DNA of 64,000 bases from Actinomadura sp. WMMA1423 (GCF_006547145.1 NZ_CP041244.1:8990001-9054000); one strand, 5' to 3'. Counted from the stretch's first letter, positions 8,643 to 18,068 are shown. Made by a program: numbers and translations. The notes: generated by a model not told the origin, from the letters alone.

Positions 8643-9374
8643 TCACTCCTTACTGAGGGCACGGTCGCGGCTCAGTTGGGAGCCGGTCATCGTGGCGGCG
8701 TCGGACAGCAGGAACATCAGTGGGCCGACCACGTCGTCGGGTGCCCCGATCCCCGTCGTCCGCTCCCAGTGCTCGCGTTCGCCGCCCTCCGGGTTGGCCA
8801 TGCGGAACTGCGGGGTGTCGATCACCCCCGGGAGGACGATGTTGACCCGCACCCGGTGCTCGGCCACCTCCGCGGCGAGCGACCTGGCGAAGGGGATCAG
8901 CGCGCCCTTGCTCGCGGCGTACGCCGACGCCTGTGCGCGTCCGGCGTGGGCGAGACCGGAGGAGAACACCAGGATCGACCCCGACCGCCGCTCGATCATC
9001 GCCGGCAGCACGGCCTGGCAGGCCCACACCACCCCGTCGAGGTTGACGGCCAGCGTGCCCCGCCACTCGCCCGGGTCCATGGCCGCCACGTCCTGGCGCG
9101 GCTGGATCGCCGCACCGGCGATCAGCCCGTCGATCCGGCCGTGCCGGTCGAGGACGTCCGCCACGCAGGAGAACACGGCGTCCCGGTCCGCCACGTCCAC
9201 CCGGTGCCGCTCGACACGGTCGCGGGACGGGGGGCCCGGCATGGGCGCGGCGGTGTCGAGCACGACGGCCGTCCCGCCCGCGGCGGCGTAGGCCCCCGCG
9301 ACGGCGGCGCCGATGCCGCTCGCACCGCCGGTGACGAGCAGCACCTCTCCCGTGGCGTCGAAGCCGGCTTTCAT
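8643..9374 (-). CDS. SDR-family oxidoreductase
   Basis: A 243-residue short-chain dehydrogenase with the cofactor motif TGGASGIG, a Tyr-Lys active pair in SAYAASKGAL and the upstream Ser in FSSGLAHAG. The usual NNAG segment reads IAGAA, a mild deviation. The protein ends soon after the FLLSDAATMTGSQL segment and lacks the common VDGG-like tail, so the C terminus is a little short or altered. Its stop is 4 bases ahead of the flavoprotein hydroxylase start, placing it firmly in the same operon. It probably oxidises an alcohol intermediate with NAD(P); substrate unknown. Confidence 0.88.
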   Translation of the reverse strand: MKAGFDATGEVLLVTGGASGIGAAVAGAYAAAGGTAVVLDTAAPMPGPPSRDRVERHRVDVADRDAVFSCVADVLDRHGRIDGLIAGAAIQPRQDVAAMDPGEWRGTLAVNLDGVVWACQAVLPAMIERRSGSILVFSSGLAHAGRAQASAYAASKGALIPFARSLAAEVAEHRVRVNIVLPGVIDTPQFRMANPEGGEREHWERTTGIGAPDDVVGPLMFLLSDAATMTGSQLSRDRALSKE

Positions 9375-9402
9375 TTGCGCCTCCTGGCGGTCGGTCGGGT
9401 GG

Positions 9403-11043
9403 TCAGCGGGCGGTGCGGCGGCGGCCGAGGCGCGCGGCGGCGCGGACGCGGGCGCGGGCGCCGGCCGGGCGGGGCGCGGTCAGCGCCCCGGCCACGAGGT
9501 GCCCCGACGCGCCGTTGAGACCCGCCCCCGGGTGCGTCGAGGCCCCGATGTGCCAGAGCCCGCGCACGGGGGTGCCGTGGCGCCGGGCGCCGGGAAGCGG
9601 CCGCCAGAAGAAGTTCTGGTCCAGCTCGGCGGAGCCGCCGTAGGGATCGCCGAACTCGGCGTTCGGGTTGCCCGCGGCGAGGTCGGCCGGAGTGATCACG
9701 TCGATGGCGAGGACCTTCTCGTGGAGGCCGGGGGCATGCCGTTCGACACGGTCGAGCACACGCGCGGCATACCCCCGGGCCAGTTCAGGGGTCCAGGCGC
9801 CCGCCGCGTCCAGCTCGCCGGCGGCGTCGCCGACCGGTGCGAAGGGCGTCTCCTGGAGCTGGAACCACAGGGCGGCGGCGCCCTCGGGCACCCGGGACGG
9901 ATCGAGCACGTCCTGCCGGCCCACGACGACGGTCGGCCGGTCGGGGAGCAACCCGGCCTCGGCTTGGGCGCAGGCGATGCCCGTGCTCGCGGAGCCGTCG
10001 GAGACGTGCAGGAGCGGGATGCGGGCCAGCCGGTCGTCGCGCCAGCTGGGTGGTGCCGACAGGGCGACATGGATCTGCATCTCGCCGCGTCCGTACCGGA
10101 AGCCGCGCGCCTGGCGCAGCACCGTCTCGCTGACCGAGCCGGGCGGCAGCAGCCGCCCGTACAGCGCCGTCGGAGTCACGGACGCGACGACGGCGCGGGC
10201 AGCCCGCAGGGTCCGGCCACCGGCCACGACGCCGGTCGCGCGCCCGCCTTCGACCACTATCCGCTCCACGGTCGTGCCGGTGAGGATCTCCACTCCGCGG
10301 GCGCGGAGGAGCGACTCGAAGGCCGCGACGAAGCGACCGGCGCCCCCTTCCACCACCGGCAGTCCGGCTCCGTGCATCGTCGCCGCCAGGACCGGGATCA
10401 TGAAACCGCCCGAGGCGTGGTCGGGGGAGAGCCCGGCGTGCAGCAGCCAGGGCGCCCACAGGTGGTCGACCTCCGGGCCGGTGAACTCGCGGCGGCACCA
10501 GGCGCGGCCGCTGGTGGCCAGGTCGCGCGCCCAGGCCTCCGCGTCCGCCCTGCCCAGGCGGCGGACCATCGCGCCGGCGTTACGCAGCAGCGCGGTGGTG
10601 GTGATCTCCGATCCCATGAGCGCGCCGATCTGGTCGGCGTTGTCCGCGAGCCGCCCGAGCGCCGCCAGGTAGCGCCGGCGGTCCCCGGCGTCCGCGAAGC
10701 CGGCGGCGGTCGCCTCGGGATCGCGGTCGGCGACCACGACGCGCCCGTCGTCGGCGACGCTCGCGGTGAGCGGACCGTCCGTGTTGCGGTACGCCAGGCC
10801 GTGGCGGTGCAGCTCCTCGCCGAGTTGCGCGTAGCCGGGACCGGAGACGAACAGGGGGTGCCAGGAGGAGAACGTGTCGTGGAGGTAGCCGGGGAGCGTC
10901 CGCTCGTCCGTGGCGATGAAGCCGCCCAGCCGGGTGTTCGCCTCGACCAGCGTCACCGACCAGCCGGAGCCCGCGAGCTCGGCCGCGGCCACCAGCCCGT
11001 TCACCCCGGAACCGATCACGATCGCGTCTGTCACGTCAGTCAT
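9403..11043 (-). CDS. phytoene-desaturase-like FAD oxidoreductase
   Basis: A 546-residue flavoprotein of the amine oxidase/phytoene desaturase superfamily. It begins with the FAD-binding AIVIGSGVNGLVAAAELAGS and has the late FAD contact GLWHIGASTHPGAGLNGAS. No carotenoid genes are nearby; a paralogue of similar length lies on the other arm of this region (22423-24048). Members outside carotenoid clusters are often catabolic dehydrogenases or isomerases of unknown substrate. The start overlaps the Ldh-type gene by eight bases, and 28 bases separate its end from the SDR. The last 35 residues are Arg/Ala-rich and probably disordered. Confidence 0.88.
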   Translation of the reverse strand: MTDVTDAIVIGSGVNGLVAAAELAGSGWSVTLVEANTRLGGFIATDERTLPGYLHDTFSSWHPLFVSGPGYAQLGEELHRHGLAYRNTDGPLTASVADDGRVVVADRDPEATAAGFADAGDRRRYLAALGRLADNADQIGALMGSEITTTALLRNAGAMVRRLGRADAEAWARDLATSGRAWCRREFTGPEVDHLWAPWLLHAGLSPDHASGGFMIPVLAATMHGAGLPVVEGGAGRFVAAFESLLRARGVEILTGTTVERIVVEGGRATGVVAGGRTLRAARAVVASVTPTALYGRLLPPGSVSETVLRQARGFRYGRGEMQIHVALSAPPSWRDDRLARIPLLHVSDGSASTGIACAQAEAGLLPDRPTVVVGRQDVLDPSRVPEGAAALWFQLQETPFAPVGDAAGELDAAGAWTPELARGYAARVLDRVERHAPGLHEKVLAIDVITPADLAAGNPNAEFGDPYGGSAELDQNFFWRPLPGARRHGTPVRGLWHIGASTHPGAGLNGASGHLVAGALTAPRPAGARARVRAAARLGRRRTAR

Positions 11044-12130
11044 CCGCTCTCCTCTGTCCGCCTACCGCGACACCCGGCGGGAGAGGGAGGGCGAGCCCCG
11101 CCCGCTCCGCCTCCTCCAACACTGCCCGCAGCGCGCCGTCCGAGACCGGCACGCCCTTCTCGCGGGCGGCGGCGGCACGCGACTCCTCCAGCTGCCCCGG
11201 CAGGAGCAGCCGGTCCGTTCCCGGCGCCCGCCGGGCACCGGTGACCTGGCCGAGCAGGTCCTCCAGGCGCTCGGCGAACCGCCCGGGGTCGCCGAAGGCG
11301 GCCACGTCCAAGGCGAGGAAGAAGTGGGCGCAGTCGTTCGGCACAGCGGTGTCCTTGTACAGCCCGTTCACTCCCGAGCCGTACGCGCCGCCCGAGAGCA
11401 CCCCGGCGAGCACGTCGATCGCCAGGGCGAGCCCGTAACCCTTCGGGCCCGCCGCGGGCAGGAGCATTCCGGCCAGTGCCGCCTGCGGGTCGGTCGTCGG
11501 CCGGCCTTGCGCGTCCGTGGCCCAGTGCGCCGGTATCGGCCGGTTCTCCTGCGCCGCGAGCCGGATCTTGCCGAGCGCCGCCTCGGACAGCGCCATGTCG
11601 AGCACGACCGGAGCGCGGCCGGAGCGGGGGACGGCGATCGCCAGGGGATTGTTGCCCGTCACCGGTTCCGCTCCTCCGGGCGCCGGCATCAGCGGCCGGG
11701 TGTTGGCCGCCGCGACCCCGACGCAGCCCGCGGCGGCGGCCGTCGCCGCGTACCGGGCGGCGGCACCGAAATGGAAGGCGTGCCGCACCGTGACGGCGCC
11801 GACGCCGTGGGTGCGCGCCTTGGCCACCGCGATCTCCATGGCCTGGTCGCCGGTCAGCTGGCCCAGCGCATGCCGCGCGTCCAGGACGGCGACCGCGCCC
11901 CAGTCGACCACGACCTCCGCGCGCTCCAGGGTGGTCACCGAACGGTCGCGCAGCCGCCGCAGGTACATCGGGACCAGCAGCACGCCGTGCGAGGCCGTGC
12001 CGCGCATGTCGGCGACCACGAGCGACTCGGCGACCGTCCTCGCGGCGCGCTCGGACAGGCCACCGCCGCGGAAGACGCCGGTCACCGTATCGATGAGCCA
12101 GTCCGCCGGCACTGTCGTGGTGCCCGCCAT
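11036..12130 (-). CDS. Ldh_2 (malate/L-lactate dehydrogenase) family oxidoreductase
   Basis: A 364-residue member of the Ldh_2 fold, which uses NAD(P) to interconvert 2-hydroxy and 2-keto acids or related substrates (malate, ureidoglycolate, delta1-piperideine-2-carboxylate). Family landmarks are DMRGTASHGVLLVPMYLRRL with its conserved His, HFGAAARYA, and VTGNNPLAIAVPRSG. ATG 12130 is chosen because GGGGGGAA lies just upstream and the N-terminal helix begins immediately; a frame extending to 13384 merely shadows the SDR gene. It overlaps the flavoprotein gene by eight bases. It likely reduces or oxidises a small hydroxy acid released by the pathway. Confidence 0.9.
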   Translation of the reverse strand: MAGTTTVPADWLIDTVTGVFRGGGLSERAARTVAESLVVADMRGTASHGVLLVPMYLRRLRDRSVTTLERAEVVVDWGAVAVLDARHALGQLTGDQAMEIAVAKARTHGVGAVTVRHAFHFGAAARYAATAAAAGCVGVAAANTRPLMPAPGGAEPVTGNNPLAIAVPRSGRAPVVLDMALSEAALGKIRLAAQENRPIPAHWATDAQGRPTTDPQAALAGMLLPAAGPKGYGLALAIDVLAGVLSGGAYGSGVNGLYKDTAVPNDCAHFFLALDVAAFGDPGRFAERLEDLLGQVTGARRAPGTDRLLLPGQLEESRAAAAREKGVPVSDGALRAVLEEAERAGLALPLPPGVAVGGQRRADD

Positions 12131-12204
12131 GTTCCCCCCTGCGGATGTATGCGATGGGGCGCCGTCGAGACGGCGCGCGGCCCTGGTGTGCGCGACCGGA
12201 CTGC

Positions 12205-12966
12205 TCAGGTGAACGCCCGGCCGCCGTTGACGTAGAGGTTCTGGCCGGTGACGAAGTCCGAGCCGTGGCCGATGAGGTAGAGCATCGTGCCGACCAGGTC
12301 GTCCTGTGTCATCTCGCGCTGGAGGCAGCGCTCCCTGATGATCGTTTCTCCCATGGCGGCGTCCTGCCGGGACGCATAGGCCGGATCGTGCGGAACGTAG
12401 CACGGGGAGATGGTGTTCACCGCGATTCCGTACGCCCCGGCCTCGCGCGCCAGAGCCCGGGTGAGCCCCACTATCGCGGATTTGGAGGCGACATAGTGAA
12501 GAAAGTGGGGAACGGCGGTGGCGACGGTCATCGACGAGGTGTTGATGATCTTTCCGTAACCGCGGTCCCGCATATAGGGAAAAACCGATCGGCAGCACAG
12601 CCAGGTGCCGCGGACATTGACCTGGAATACCAGGTCCCACTCGTCGACGTCCAATTGGTCGAACGGCGTCTTCTCGATGGAGGAGAAATATCCGGCATTG
12701 TTGACCAGTCCGTCGATCCGGCCCCATCTTTCGGCGACCGCCTCGGCCATCCGGTACGTGGCCGCCTCGTCGGTGACGTCGACCTCGACGGCCATCGCCT
12801 CCCCGCCGGCGTCGTTGATCAGCGCCACGACCTGCCCGGGGTCGGTGATGTCGGCGACCGCGACGCGGTAGCCGGCCCGGCCGAGCGCCTCGCAGTACGC
12901 CAGGCCGATGCCCTTGGCGCCGCCCGTGACGATGACCACTTCGTCGTTCTCTCGCCTGTGCTCCAT
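12205..12966 (-). CDS. SDR-family oxidoreductase, first gene of the catabolic operon
   Basis: A 253-residue classical short-chain dehydrogenase: TGGAKGIG cofactor loop, VNNAG at the end of strand 4, active-site Ser in NTSSMT, YxxxK in YVASKSAI, and a standard VNGG C terminus. An Asp soon after the second strand (AVADITDP) suggests preference for NAD over NADP. It is transcribed away from the LysR regulator gene, with about 115 bases between them containing a palindrome, so it is probably the first and regulator-controlled gene of the minus-strand operon. It is separated from the Ldh-type gene by 74 bases. Substrate not known. Confidence 0.9.
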   Translation of the reverse strand: MEHRRENDEVVIVTGGAKGIGLAYCEALGRAGYRVAVADITDPGQVVALINDAGGEAMAVEVDVTDEAATYRMAEAVAERWGRIDGLVNNAGYFSSIEKTPFDQLDVDEWDLVFQVNVRGTWLCCRSVFPYMRDRGYGKIINTSSMTVATAVPHFLHYVASKSAIVGLTRALAREAGAYGIAVNTISPCYVPHDPAYASRQDAAMGETIIRERCLQREMTQDDLVGTMLYLIGHGSDFVTGQNLYVNGGRAFT

Positions 12967-13035
12967 CGGGCCGTCCTTTCGCCAGGTCTCGGCGATGAAC
13001 GTACTGGTAGCGTTGGTGGATCAGAAACGATTGAT

Positions 13036-13054
13036 ATCGATGGATGTCATCGAT
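13036..13054. promoter_or_regulatory. LysR-type operator-like palindrome
   Basis: ATCGATG-GATGT-CATCGAT is a perfect 7-base inverted repeat with a 5-base spacer. It contains the T-N11-A pattern (T 13037, A 13049) typical of LysR-family binding sites. It lies between the divergent SDR and LysR genes, about 70 bases from the former's start, so the regulator probably binds it to control both. It overlaps an upstream ATG at 13044, which argues against that codon being the regulator's start. Confidence 0.65.
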
Positions 13055-13082
13055 CCGGCCGATGGTCTCGCTGGGGGGCGCC

Positions 13083-13985
13083 GTGGGGCTCGCGAGCATC
13101 GATCTCAACCTTCTCGTCGCCCTGGACGCGTTGCTCAGTGAATGCAACGTCACGCGGGCGGCCGAGCGCACCTCCGTCGGCCAGCCCGCGATGAGCGCGT
13201 CACTGGCCAGACTGCGGAGGCATTTCGACGACCAGTTGTTGATCAGACAGGGGCGAAACCTGGTGCGGACGCCGCTGGCCGAGACATTGGTCGATCCGGT
13301 GCGGGAGGCGCTCTCTGCGGCGGAGGCGGTCTTCGTGCGCTCCCCGGACTTCGATCCGCGAAAGGACCACGCGGCGTTCACCATTATGGCGGCGGACTAC
13401 GTCACCATGGTTCTCCTGCGCCCGCTGCTGGCGGCGATCGCGGAAGAGGCGCCGCACGTCCGTATCGGAGTCCGGTCGTTCGAGCCGGACTTCGCCGACC
13501 GGCTCCGCCGGGGCCATGCCGACATGGTCATCATCCCGACCGAGCTGTCCCGGGGCAGGGTCGCCTTTCCGTACGAGCCGCTGTTCACCGATCGCTACGT
13601 ACTGATCGTCGACCGGGACAACCCCGATGTGGGGGAGACGGTGACGGTCGAGCAGCTCGCCTCCCTGCGGTTCGTCGCCTACAGCGCGGGCATCCTGTCG
13701 ATCGTCGACTCGGAGCTCGAGGCGCTCGGGCTGCGGCTCCAGGTCGACGTCACCGCGCAGGAGTTCGTGGTCGCCTCGTTCCTGGTCGGGGGCACCCGGC
13801 TGGCGAGCTTCGCGCTGGAGCGGCTCGCGAAGCAGCTCGCCGACGTGGCACGGCTCCGCATCGTCGACTGCCCGCTGCCCCTGCGCTCCATTCACGAGAC
13901 GCTCTACTGGAACCCCCGGCGAACGGAGGACCCGGCCCACCGATGGCTGCGGGGCCGGATCGTCCAACTCGCGCGGAGCCTGTGA
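13083..13985 (+). CDS. LysR-type transcriptional regulator (NodD-like)
   Basis: A 300-residue regulator from GTG 13083. The N-terminal winged helix-turn-helix begins at once (IDLNLLVALDALL, then VTRAAERTSVGQPAMSASLA), and the C-terminal part is an effector-binding domain with the PYEPLFTDRYVLIV region. The sequence is closest in feel to NodD/PcaQ-type regulators that sense aromatic acids. GTG 13083 places the HTH at the normal distance from the start; ATG 13044 and ATG 13062 are alternatives, but the first lies inside the operator palindrome. It is divergent from the catabolic operon and the ABC importer follows downstream, so it is the likely pathway regulator. Confidence 0.9.
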   Translation: MGLASIDLNLLVALDALLSECNVTRAAERTSVGQPAMSASLARLRRHFDDQLLIRQGRNLVRTPLAETLVDPVREALSAAEAVFVRSPDFDPRKDHAAFTIMAADYVTMVLLRPLLAAIAEEAPHVRIGVRSFEPDFADRLRRGHADMVIIPTELSRGRVAFPYEPLFTDRYVLIVDRDNPDVGETVTVEQLASLRFVAYSAGILSIVDSELEALGLRLQVDVTAQEFVVASFLVGGTRLASFALERLAKQLADVARLRIVDCPLPLRSIHETLYWNPRRTEDPAHRWLRGRIVQLARSL

Positions 13986-14405
13986 CCCCCGGAACCGAGG
14001 TCGCGCGAAACTGGCCGGCGGTCCGCGGAAACGGCTCCCCGGTATCAGCGGTGGTGATGATGTGTATCGACAGCACGCGCTTCCGCCACTGATCTGTCGG
14101 CCTTAGAGTCCGTGTCGAACGATGAGAACGGAGAGCGGGCATCCCGGATCATCCGATGATCTGACGCCCGCCACCATGTCCGGGCTGACACGACCCGGAC
14201 CCCAGGACGATTCGCCGACCACTTCGTTCGGTGGGTGGCGCGCGGATGCCGAATGCCCGCCCCACGCCGGACCCCTCTCCCTGACGGGCTCCCCTCCGTT
14301 TTCTCCGGCCGTCCCGGCCGGACACGAGTAGCCGTCGAGCCGGACGCCCCCGTCCAGAGGTGCTCGACCATCCGATCCGCTGCGTGGTGACCTAGGAGGC
14401 TCGAA
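13986..14405. other. intergenic region ahead of the ABC importer
   Basis: No convincing gene; the small frame at 14122-14331 is Pro/Ser-rich without a ribosome site or homology. A short inverted repeat, GATCAT-CCG-ATGATC (14147-14161), could be an operator. A ribosome site (TAGGAGG, about 14394-14400) precedes the next gene. The length suits a regulated promoter region. Confidence 0.5.
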
Positions 14406-15521
14406 ATGTATCGATGGAAAGGGGCGGCGGTGCTCCTCGCCGGGGCCCTCGCACTCGGCGCCTGCTCGTCCGGTGAGGGATCGGGCTCCGGTGCACCGGC
14501 CGGCGAGGCCGGCGGCTCGATCGTCCCCGAGGCCGTGAAGGCCGTCACCGCCGGGTCCGCGCCGGTGACCTCGCTGACGCTTCCGGACAAGTCCCCCAAG
14601 GCCCCGCGGAACAAGCGCATCGTCGCGGTCACGTGCACGAACGAGGGGGACGGCTGCCCGCTGTCCGCCCAGGCCGTCGGGGAGGCGACCCGCCAGTTCG
14701 GCTGGGAGGTCAAGGTTATCGACGGCAAGGGCGATCCGGCGGTGTGGAACTCGGCGATCCTCAACGCGATCACCACCAAGGCCGACGCGATCGTCCTGTC
14801 CGCGGTGGCGCCGGCGCTGGTGAAGGACGCCCTCGCCAAGGCCGAGGCCGCCGACATCCCCGTGGTGACGATGTTCCAGCCGGTCGTCGCGGGCGATGGG
14901 ATCTACGGCCACGTCAGGCCCGACCATCCCGCCCAGGGCGAGCTCGCGGCCAACTGGATCATCGCCGACTCCAAGGGCAAGGCCAAGGTCATCGAGGTCG
15001 TCGACGCGGAGTTCGTCGAGCTCGGCCAGCGCAGCACCGCGTTCAACTCCCGGCTGAAGAAGTGCGGCGGGTGCGAGGTGGTGGCGACCGTCAACTCGAC
15101 GCTCGCGACGCTGTCGACCCGGCTGCCGGGCGCGATCACCGCCGCGCTCCAGAAGCACCCCGACGCCGGGTACGTCGTGGGCGCCACGGACAACCACTCG
15201 CTGTTCGCCTCCCAGGGCATCCAGATGGCGGGCCGCGCCGGCGCCGTCAAGCTCGTCGGCTACGACGGCAACAGCCCGAACTACCGGCTCGTGCGGACCG
15301 GCGTCCAGGCGATGGACATCGTCGAGAGCTACTCGCTCCAGGGCTGGCTGGCCGCCGACCTGCTCATCAGGGCGCTGAGCGGCGAGCCGGGACGGGACTA
15401 CGTCCTGCCAAGCCGCCTGTTCACCAAGGGCACCATGCCCGCGGAGCTGTGGGAGACCGAGGCCGACTTCAGGAAGCACCTCACCGAGCGCTGGACGACG
15501 GGGACTGCGGCGAATGACTGA
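14406..15521 (+). CDS. sugar-type ABC transporter substrate-binding lipoprotein
   Basis: A 371-residue lipoprotein: the first 20 residues form a signal peptide with lipobox LGAC (Cys20), followed by a Gly/Ser-rich linker. The mature part is a periplasmic-binding-protein fold of the ribose/autoinducer-2 group (Peripla_BP_4), with ADAIVLSAVAPALVKDALAK and ADIPVVTMFQP. The gene overlaps the ATPase gene by eight bases and forms a complete importer with the following ATPase and permease. Although the family is named for sugars, several members bind other small molecules, and the flanking catabolic genes suggest the ligand may be the pathway substrate. Confidence 0.9.
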   Translation: MYRWKGAAVLLAGALALGACSSGEGSGSGAPAGEAGGSIVPEAVKAVTAGSAPVTSLTLPDKSPKAPRNKRIVAVTCTNEGDGCPLSAQAVGEATRQFGWEVKVIDGKGDPAVWNSAILNAITTKADAIVLSAVAPALVKDALAKAEAADIPVVTMFQPVVAGDGIYGHVRPDHPAQGELAANWIIADSKGKAKVIEVVDAEFVELGQRSTAFNSRLKKCGGCEVVATVNSTLATLSTRLPGAITAALQKHPDAGYVVGATDNHSLFASQGIQMAGRAGAVKLVGYDGNSPNYRLVRTGVQAMDIVESYSLQGWLAADLLIRALSGEPGRDYVLPSRLFTKGTMPAELWETEADFRKHLTERWTTGTAAND

Positions 15522-17019
15522 ACCGGCCCTGCGCGTCGACGGCCTGACCAAGTCGTTCCTCGGCCAGACGGTCCTGAACGGCGTGGACCTGCGGATCGCC
15601 CCGGGCGAGATCCACGCCCTGCTGGGTGAGAACGGGGCCGGCAAGTCCACGCTCATCAAGATCCTCGCCGGCGTCCATGCGGCGGACGCGGGCCGGGTGA
15701 CCGTGGCGGGCAGGCCGCTGCGGCCGCGGCACCGCCTCGCCGACGCCGCCGCGGCCAGGATGCGGTTCGTGCACCAGGACCTCGGCCTCGTCGACGATCT
15801 GGACGTCACCGAGAACATCTGCCTCACGTCGGATTTCAGCTCCCGGGGCGGACTCATCCGCTTCGGAGCCTCGCGGCGCCGGGTCCGCGAGGTGCTCGGC
15901 CGGCTGGGCGTGGACATCGATCCGCGCCGGCGCGTCGGCGACCTCGCCCAGGCCGAGAAGGTGATGGTGGCGGTCGCGCGGGCCTTCTCGGCCGAGGCGC
16001 ACCTCATCGTCCTCGACGAGGTGACCGCCAGCCTTCCCACACCCGAGGTCGCGCGGCTGAAGGACCTGCTCCACCAGGCATGCCGGCAGGGCACGGCCTT
16101 CCTCTTCGTGACGCACCGGCTGGGGGAGGTGTTCGACATGGCGGACGCCGTCACGGTGCTGCGGGACGGGCGGCGCGTCGCGTCCGCGCGCCCCGCCGAC
16201 GTGACGCACGACCAGCTGGTCGAATGGCTCGTCGGCCGGTACGTCGCCGCGCTGGCGCCCCGCAGCGGTGAGTCGCACGCGTCTTCGGGCACGCCGGTGC
16301 TGCGGGTCAAGGATCTGCGCGCCACGGCCCACCACGCCCCTCTGGACTTCACGGTCGGCGCGGGCGAGGTCGTCGCGTTCACCGGACTGGTCGGCTCGGG
16401 TGCTCGCGAGGTGGTGCGCTGCCTCGCCGGGGCCCAGCGCCCCCAGGAGGGGACGGCGTCGCTGCGCGGGCGGCGGTTCCCCCTCGGCGACCCCGTGGGC
16501 GCGGCGGGCCGGGGCAGCCGCTACGTGGCGGGGGACCGGCAGGAGGGCATCGCGCCCGACCTGTGCGTCCGGGAGAACCTCTTCCTCGCGCACTACTGCC
16601 ACGGCGGACGGGTCCTGCGGCCGCGCCGTGAGCGGCGGGCCGCGGACGACCTGATCGCCCGCTACGACGTCCGGCCGCCCCAGGCGTCCGAGTTGCCGGT
16701 GGTCACGCTGAGCGGCGGCAACCAGCAGAAGGTCGCGATCGGCCGGGCCCTGTCGGGCGCCCCCGGGCTGCTCGTGCTCGACGATCCGACCGTCGGCGTG
16801 GACATCGGGGCCCGGGTGGCGATCCACCGACTCATCCGGCAGACGGCGGACACGGGAGTGCCGGTGGTGCTCGCCTCGACGGACTTCACCGAGGTCGTGT
16901 CCGAGGCGCACCGCGCCGTCGTCATGCGCGAGGGCCGGGTCGGCGCCGTGCTGAGCGGCGCCGACCTCACCGAACAGCGTCTGATCTCAGAGAGCTACCG
17001 AGCACGGGAGGTCGCATGA
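15514..17019 (+). CDS. RbsA-like ABC transporter double ATPase
   Basis: A 501-residue protein with two fused ATPase domains, as in ribose and autoinducer-2 importers. The first has Walker A GENGAGKSTL (about residues 39-48) and a degenerate signature (LAQAEK in place of LSGGQ) before LIVLDE. The second has a degenerate Walker A (GLVGSGAREV) but an intact signature LSGGNQQKVAIGRAL and LLVLDDPTVGVD. Complementary decay of the two sites is normal for this subfamily. It overlaps both neighbours (8 bases upstream, ATGA downstream), so binding protein, ATPase and permease are made together. Confidence 0.93.
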   Translation: MTEPALRVDGLTKSFLGQTVLNGVDLRIAPGEIHALLGENGAGKSTLIKILAGVHAADAGRVTVAGRPLRPRHRLADAAAARMRFVHQDLGLVDDLDVTENICLTSDFSSRGGLIRFGASRRRVREVLGRLGVDIDPRRRVGDLAQAEKVMVAVARAFSAEAHLIVLDEVTASLPTPEVARLKDLLHQACRQGTAFLFVTHRLGEVFDMADAVTVLRDGRRVASARPADVTHDQLVEWLVGRYVAALAPRSGESHASSGTPVLRVKDLRATAHHAPLDFTVGAGEVVAFTGLVGSGAREVVRCLAGAQRPQEGTASLRGRRFPLGDPVGAAGRGSRYVAGDRQEGIAPDLCVRENLFLAHYCHGGRVLRPRRERRAADDLIARYDVRPPQASELPVVTLSGGNQQKVAIGRALSGAPGLLVLDDPTVGVDIGARVAIHRLIRQTADTGVPVVLASTDFTEVVSEAHRAVVMREGRVGAVLSGADLTEQRLISESYRAREVA

Positions 17020-18068
17020 CCACCTCAAGGGCCACGGCGAAGCAGGACGCGCCGTCCGGATCGGCGGGCGGCGCGCAGGGGTCCTCCCGCGACCTCGTGG
17101 CCAGGATGGGCGCGCGGTACGGGCTGCTCGTCGTCTGGGCGCTTCTCATCGTCGTCTTCGCGGTCCTCAACACCGACGTGTTCCTGCGACCGCTGACGGC
17201 CCAGACCATCGCCTCGACGAAGGCCGTCGTCGCCATCCTCGCGCTGGCCGCCCTGGTGCCGCTGGTGGTCGGCCAGTTCGACCTGTCCGTGGCCTCCCAG
17301 TTCGGGCTGGCGCAGGCGCTGTGCGCGGGGCTCATCGTGAAGCAGGGGCTGCCGGCCGGGCTCGCGCTGCTGGTCGTCCTGGTGGTGGGCGGCGTCTTCG
17401 GCGTGGTCAACGGCCTGCTCGTGGCGGTCGTCCGGATCAACGCGTTCGTCACGACCCTCGCCACCGGAACGCTCGCCGTGGGGCTGACGCAGCTGTACAC
17501 GGGCGGCGGCCAGATCATCGGGGCGTTCCCCGGCGCCTTCACCGATGCCGGCCGGTCGAGCGCGGCCGGGGTCCCGTTGCCGTTCGTGTACGTCCTCGTC
17601 ATCGTCCTGGCGTTGTGGGCCCTGCTGGAGTACACGCGCTGGGGGCGGCGGGCGTTCGCCGTGGGCGGCAATTCCCGCGCGTCGCTGCTGTCCGGAATCA
17701 ACGTCCGGCGGATGACGATCACGTCCTTCGTCATCGCCGGTGTCATCTCGGGGTTCGCCGGGGTACTGCAGGTGATGATTCTCGGCGCCGCGAGCCCGGA
17801 GGTCGGCGGGCAGTTCCTGCTCCCGGCGTTCGCCGGTGTCTTCCTCGGCGCGGCGGTACTTCGCCCAGGCCGGTTCAACGCCTGGGGAACACTTATCGCC
17901 GTGTATTTCCTGGCGACCGGGATAACCGGGTTGCAGCAACTCGGAGCCGCGTTCTACATCGAGCAGTTCTTCAACGGCTGCGCTCTGCTGATCGCGGTGG
18001 CGATAGCGCAGTTCAGCGCCCAGCGGCGCAGGCGTGCCGCGGCGGCGCTCGGGCAGGCGAGCGGCTAG
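17016..18068 (+). CDS. RbsC-like ABC transporter permease
   Basis: A 350-residue integral membrane protein of the BPD_transp_2 family with about eight to ten hydrophobic segments, including ALLIVVFAVLNTDVFL and ALLVVLVVGGVFGVVNGLL. The conserved GGNxxAA-like cytoplasmic loop that meets the ATPase reads VGGNSRASLLSGINV. The start overlaps the ATPase stop as ATGA. The C terminus is basic (QRRRRAAAALGQ). It completes the importer; no second permease is present, so the channel is probably a homodimer. Confidence 0.92.
   Translation: MTTSRATAKQDAPSGSAGGAQGSSRDLVARMGARYGLLVVWALLIVVFAVLNTDVFLRPLTAQTIASTKAVVAILALAALVPLVVGQFDLSVASQFGLAQALCAGLIVKQGLPAGLALLVVLVVGGVFGVVNGLLVAVVRINAFVTTLATGTLAVGLTQLYTGGGQIIGAFPGAFTDAGRSSAAGVPLPFVYVLVIVLALWALLEYTRWGRRAFAVGGNSRASLLSGINVRRMTITSFVIAGVISGFAGVLQVMILGAASPEVGGQFLLPAFAGVFLGAAVLRPGRFNAWGTLIAVYFLATGITGLQQLGAAFYIEQFFNGCALLIAVAIAQFSAQRRRRAAAALGQASG

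Noticed and set aside
11036..13384. A 782-residue fusion protein ending in the Ldh-type domain
   Set aside because: The N-terminal part is an out-of-frame reading of the SDR gene; ATG 12130 with a good ribosome site gives the normal Ldh length.
14122..14331. Small plus-strand gene
   Set aside because: Pro/Ser-rich product without homology or ribosome site; lies in a likely promoter region.
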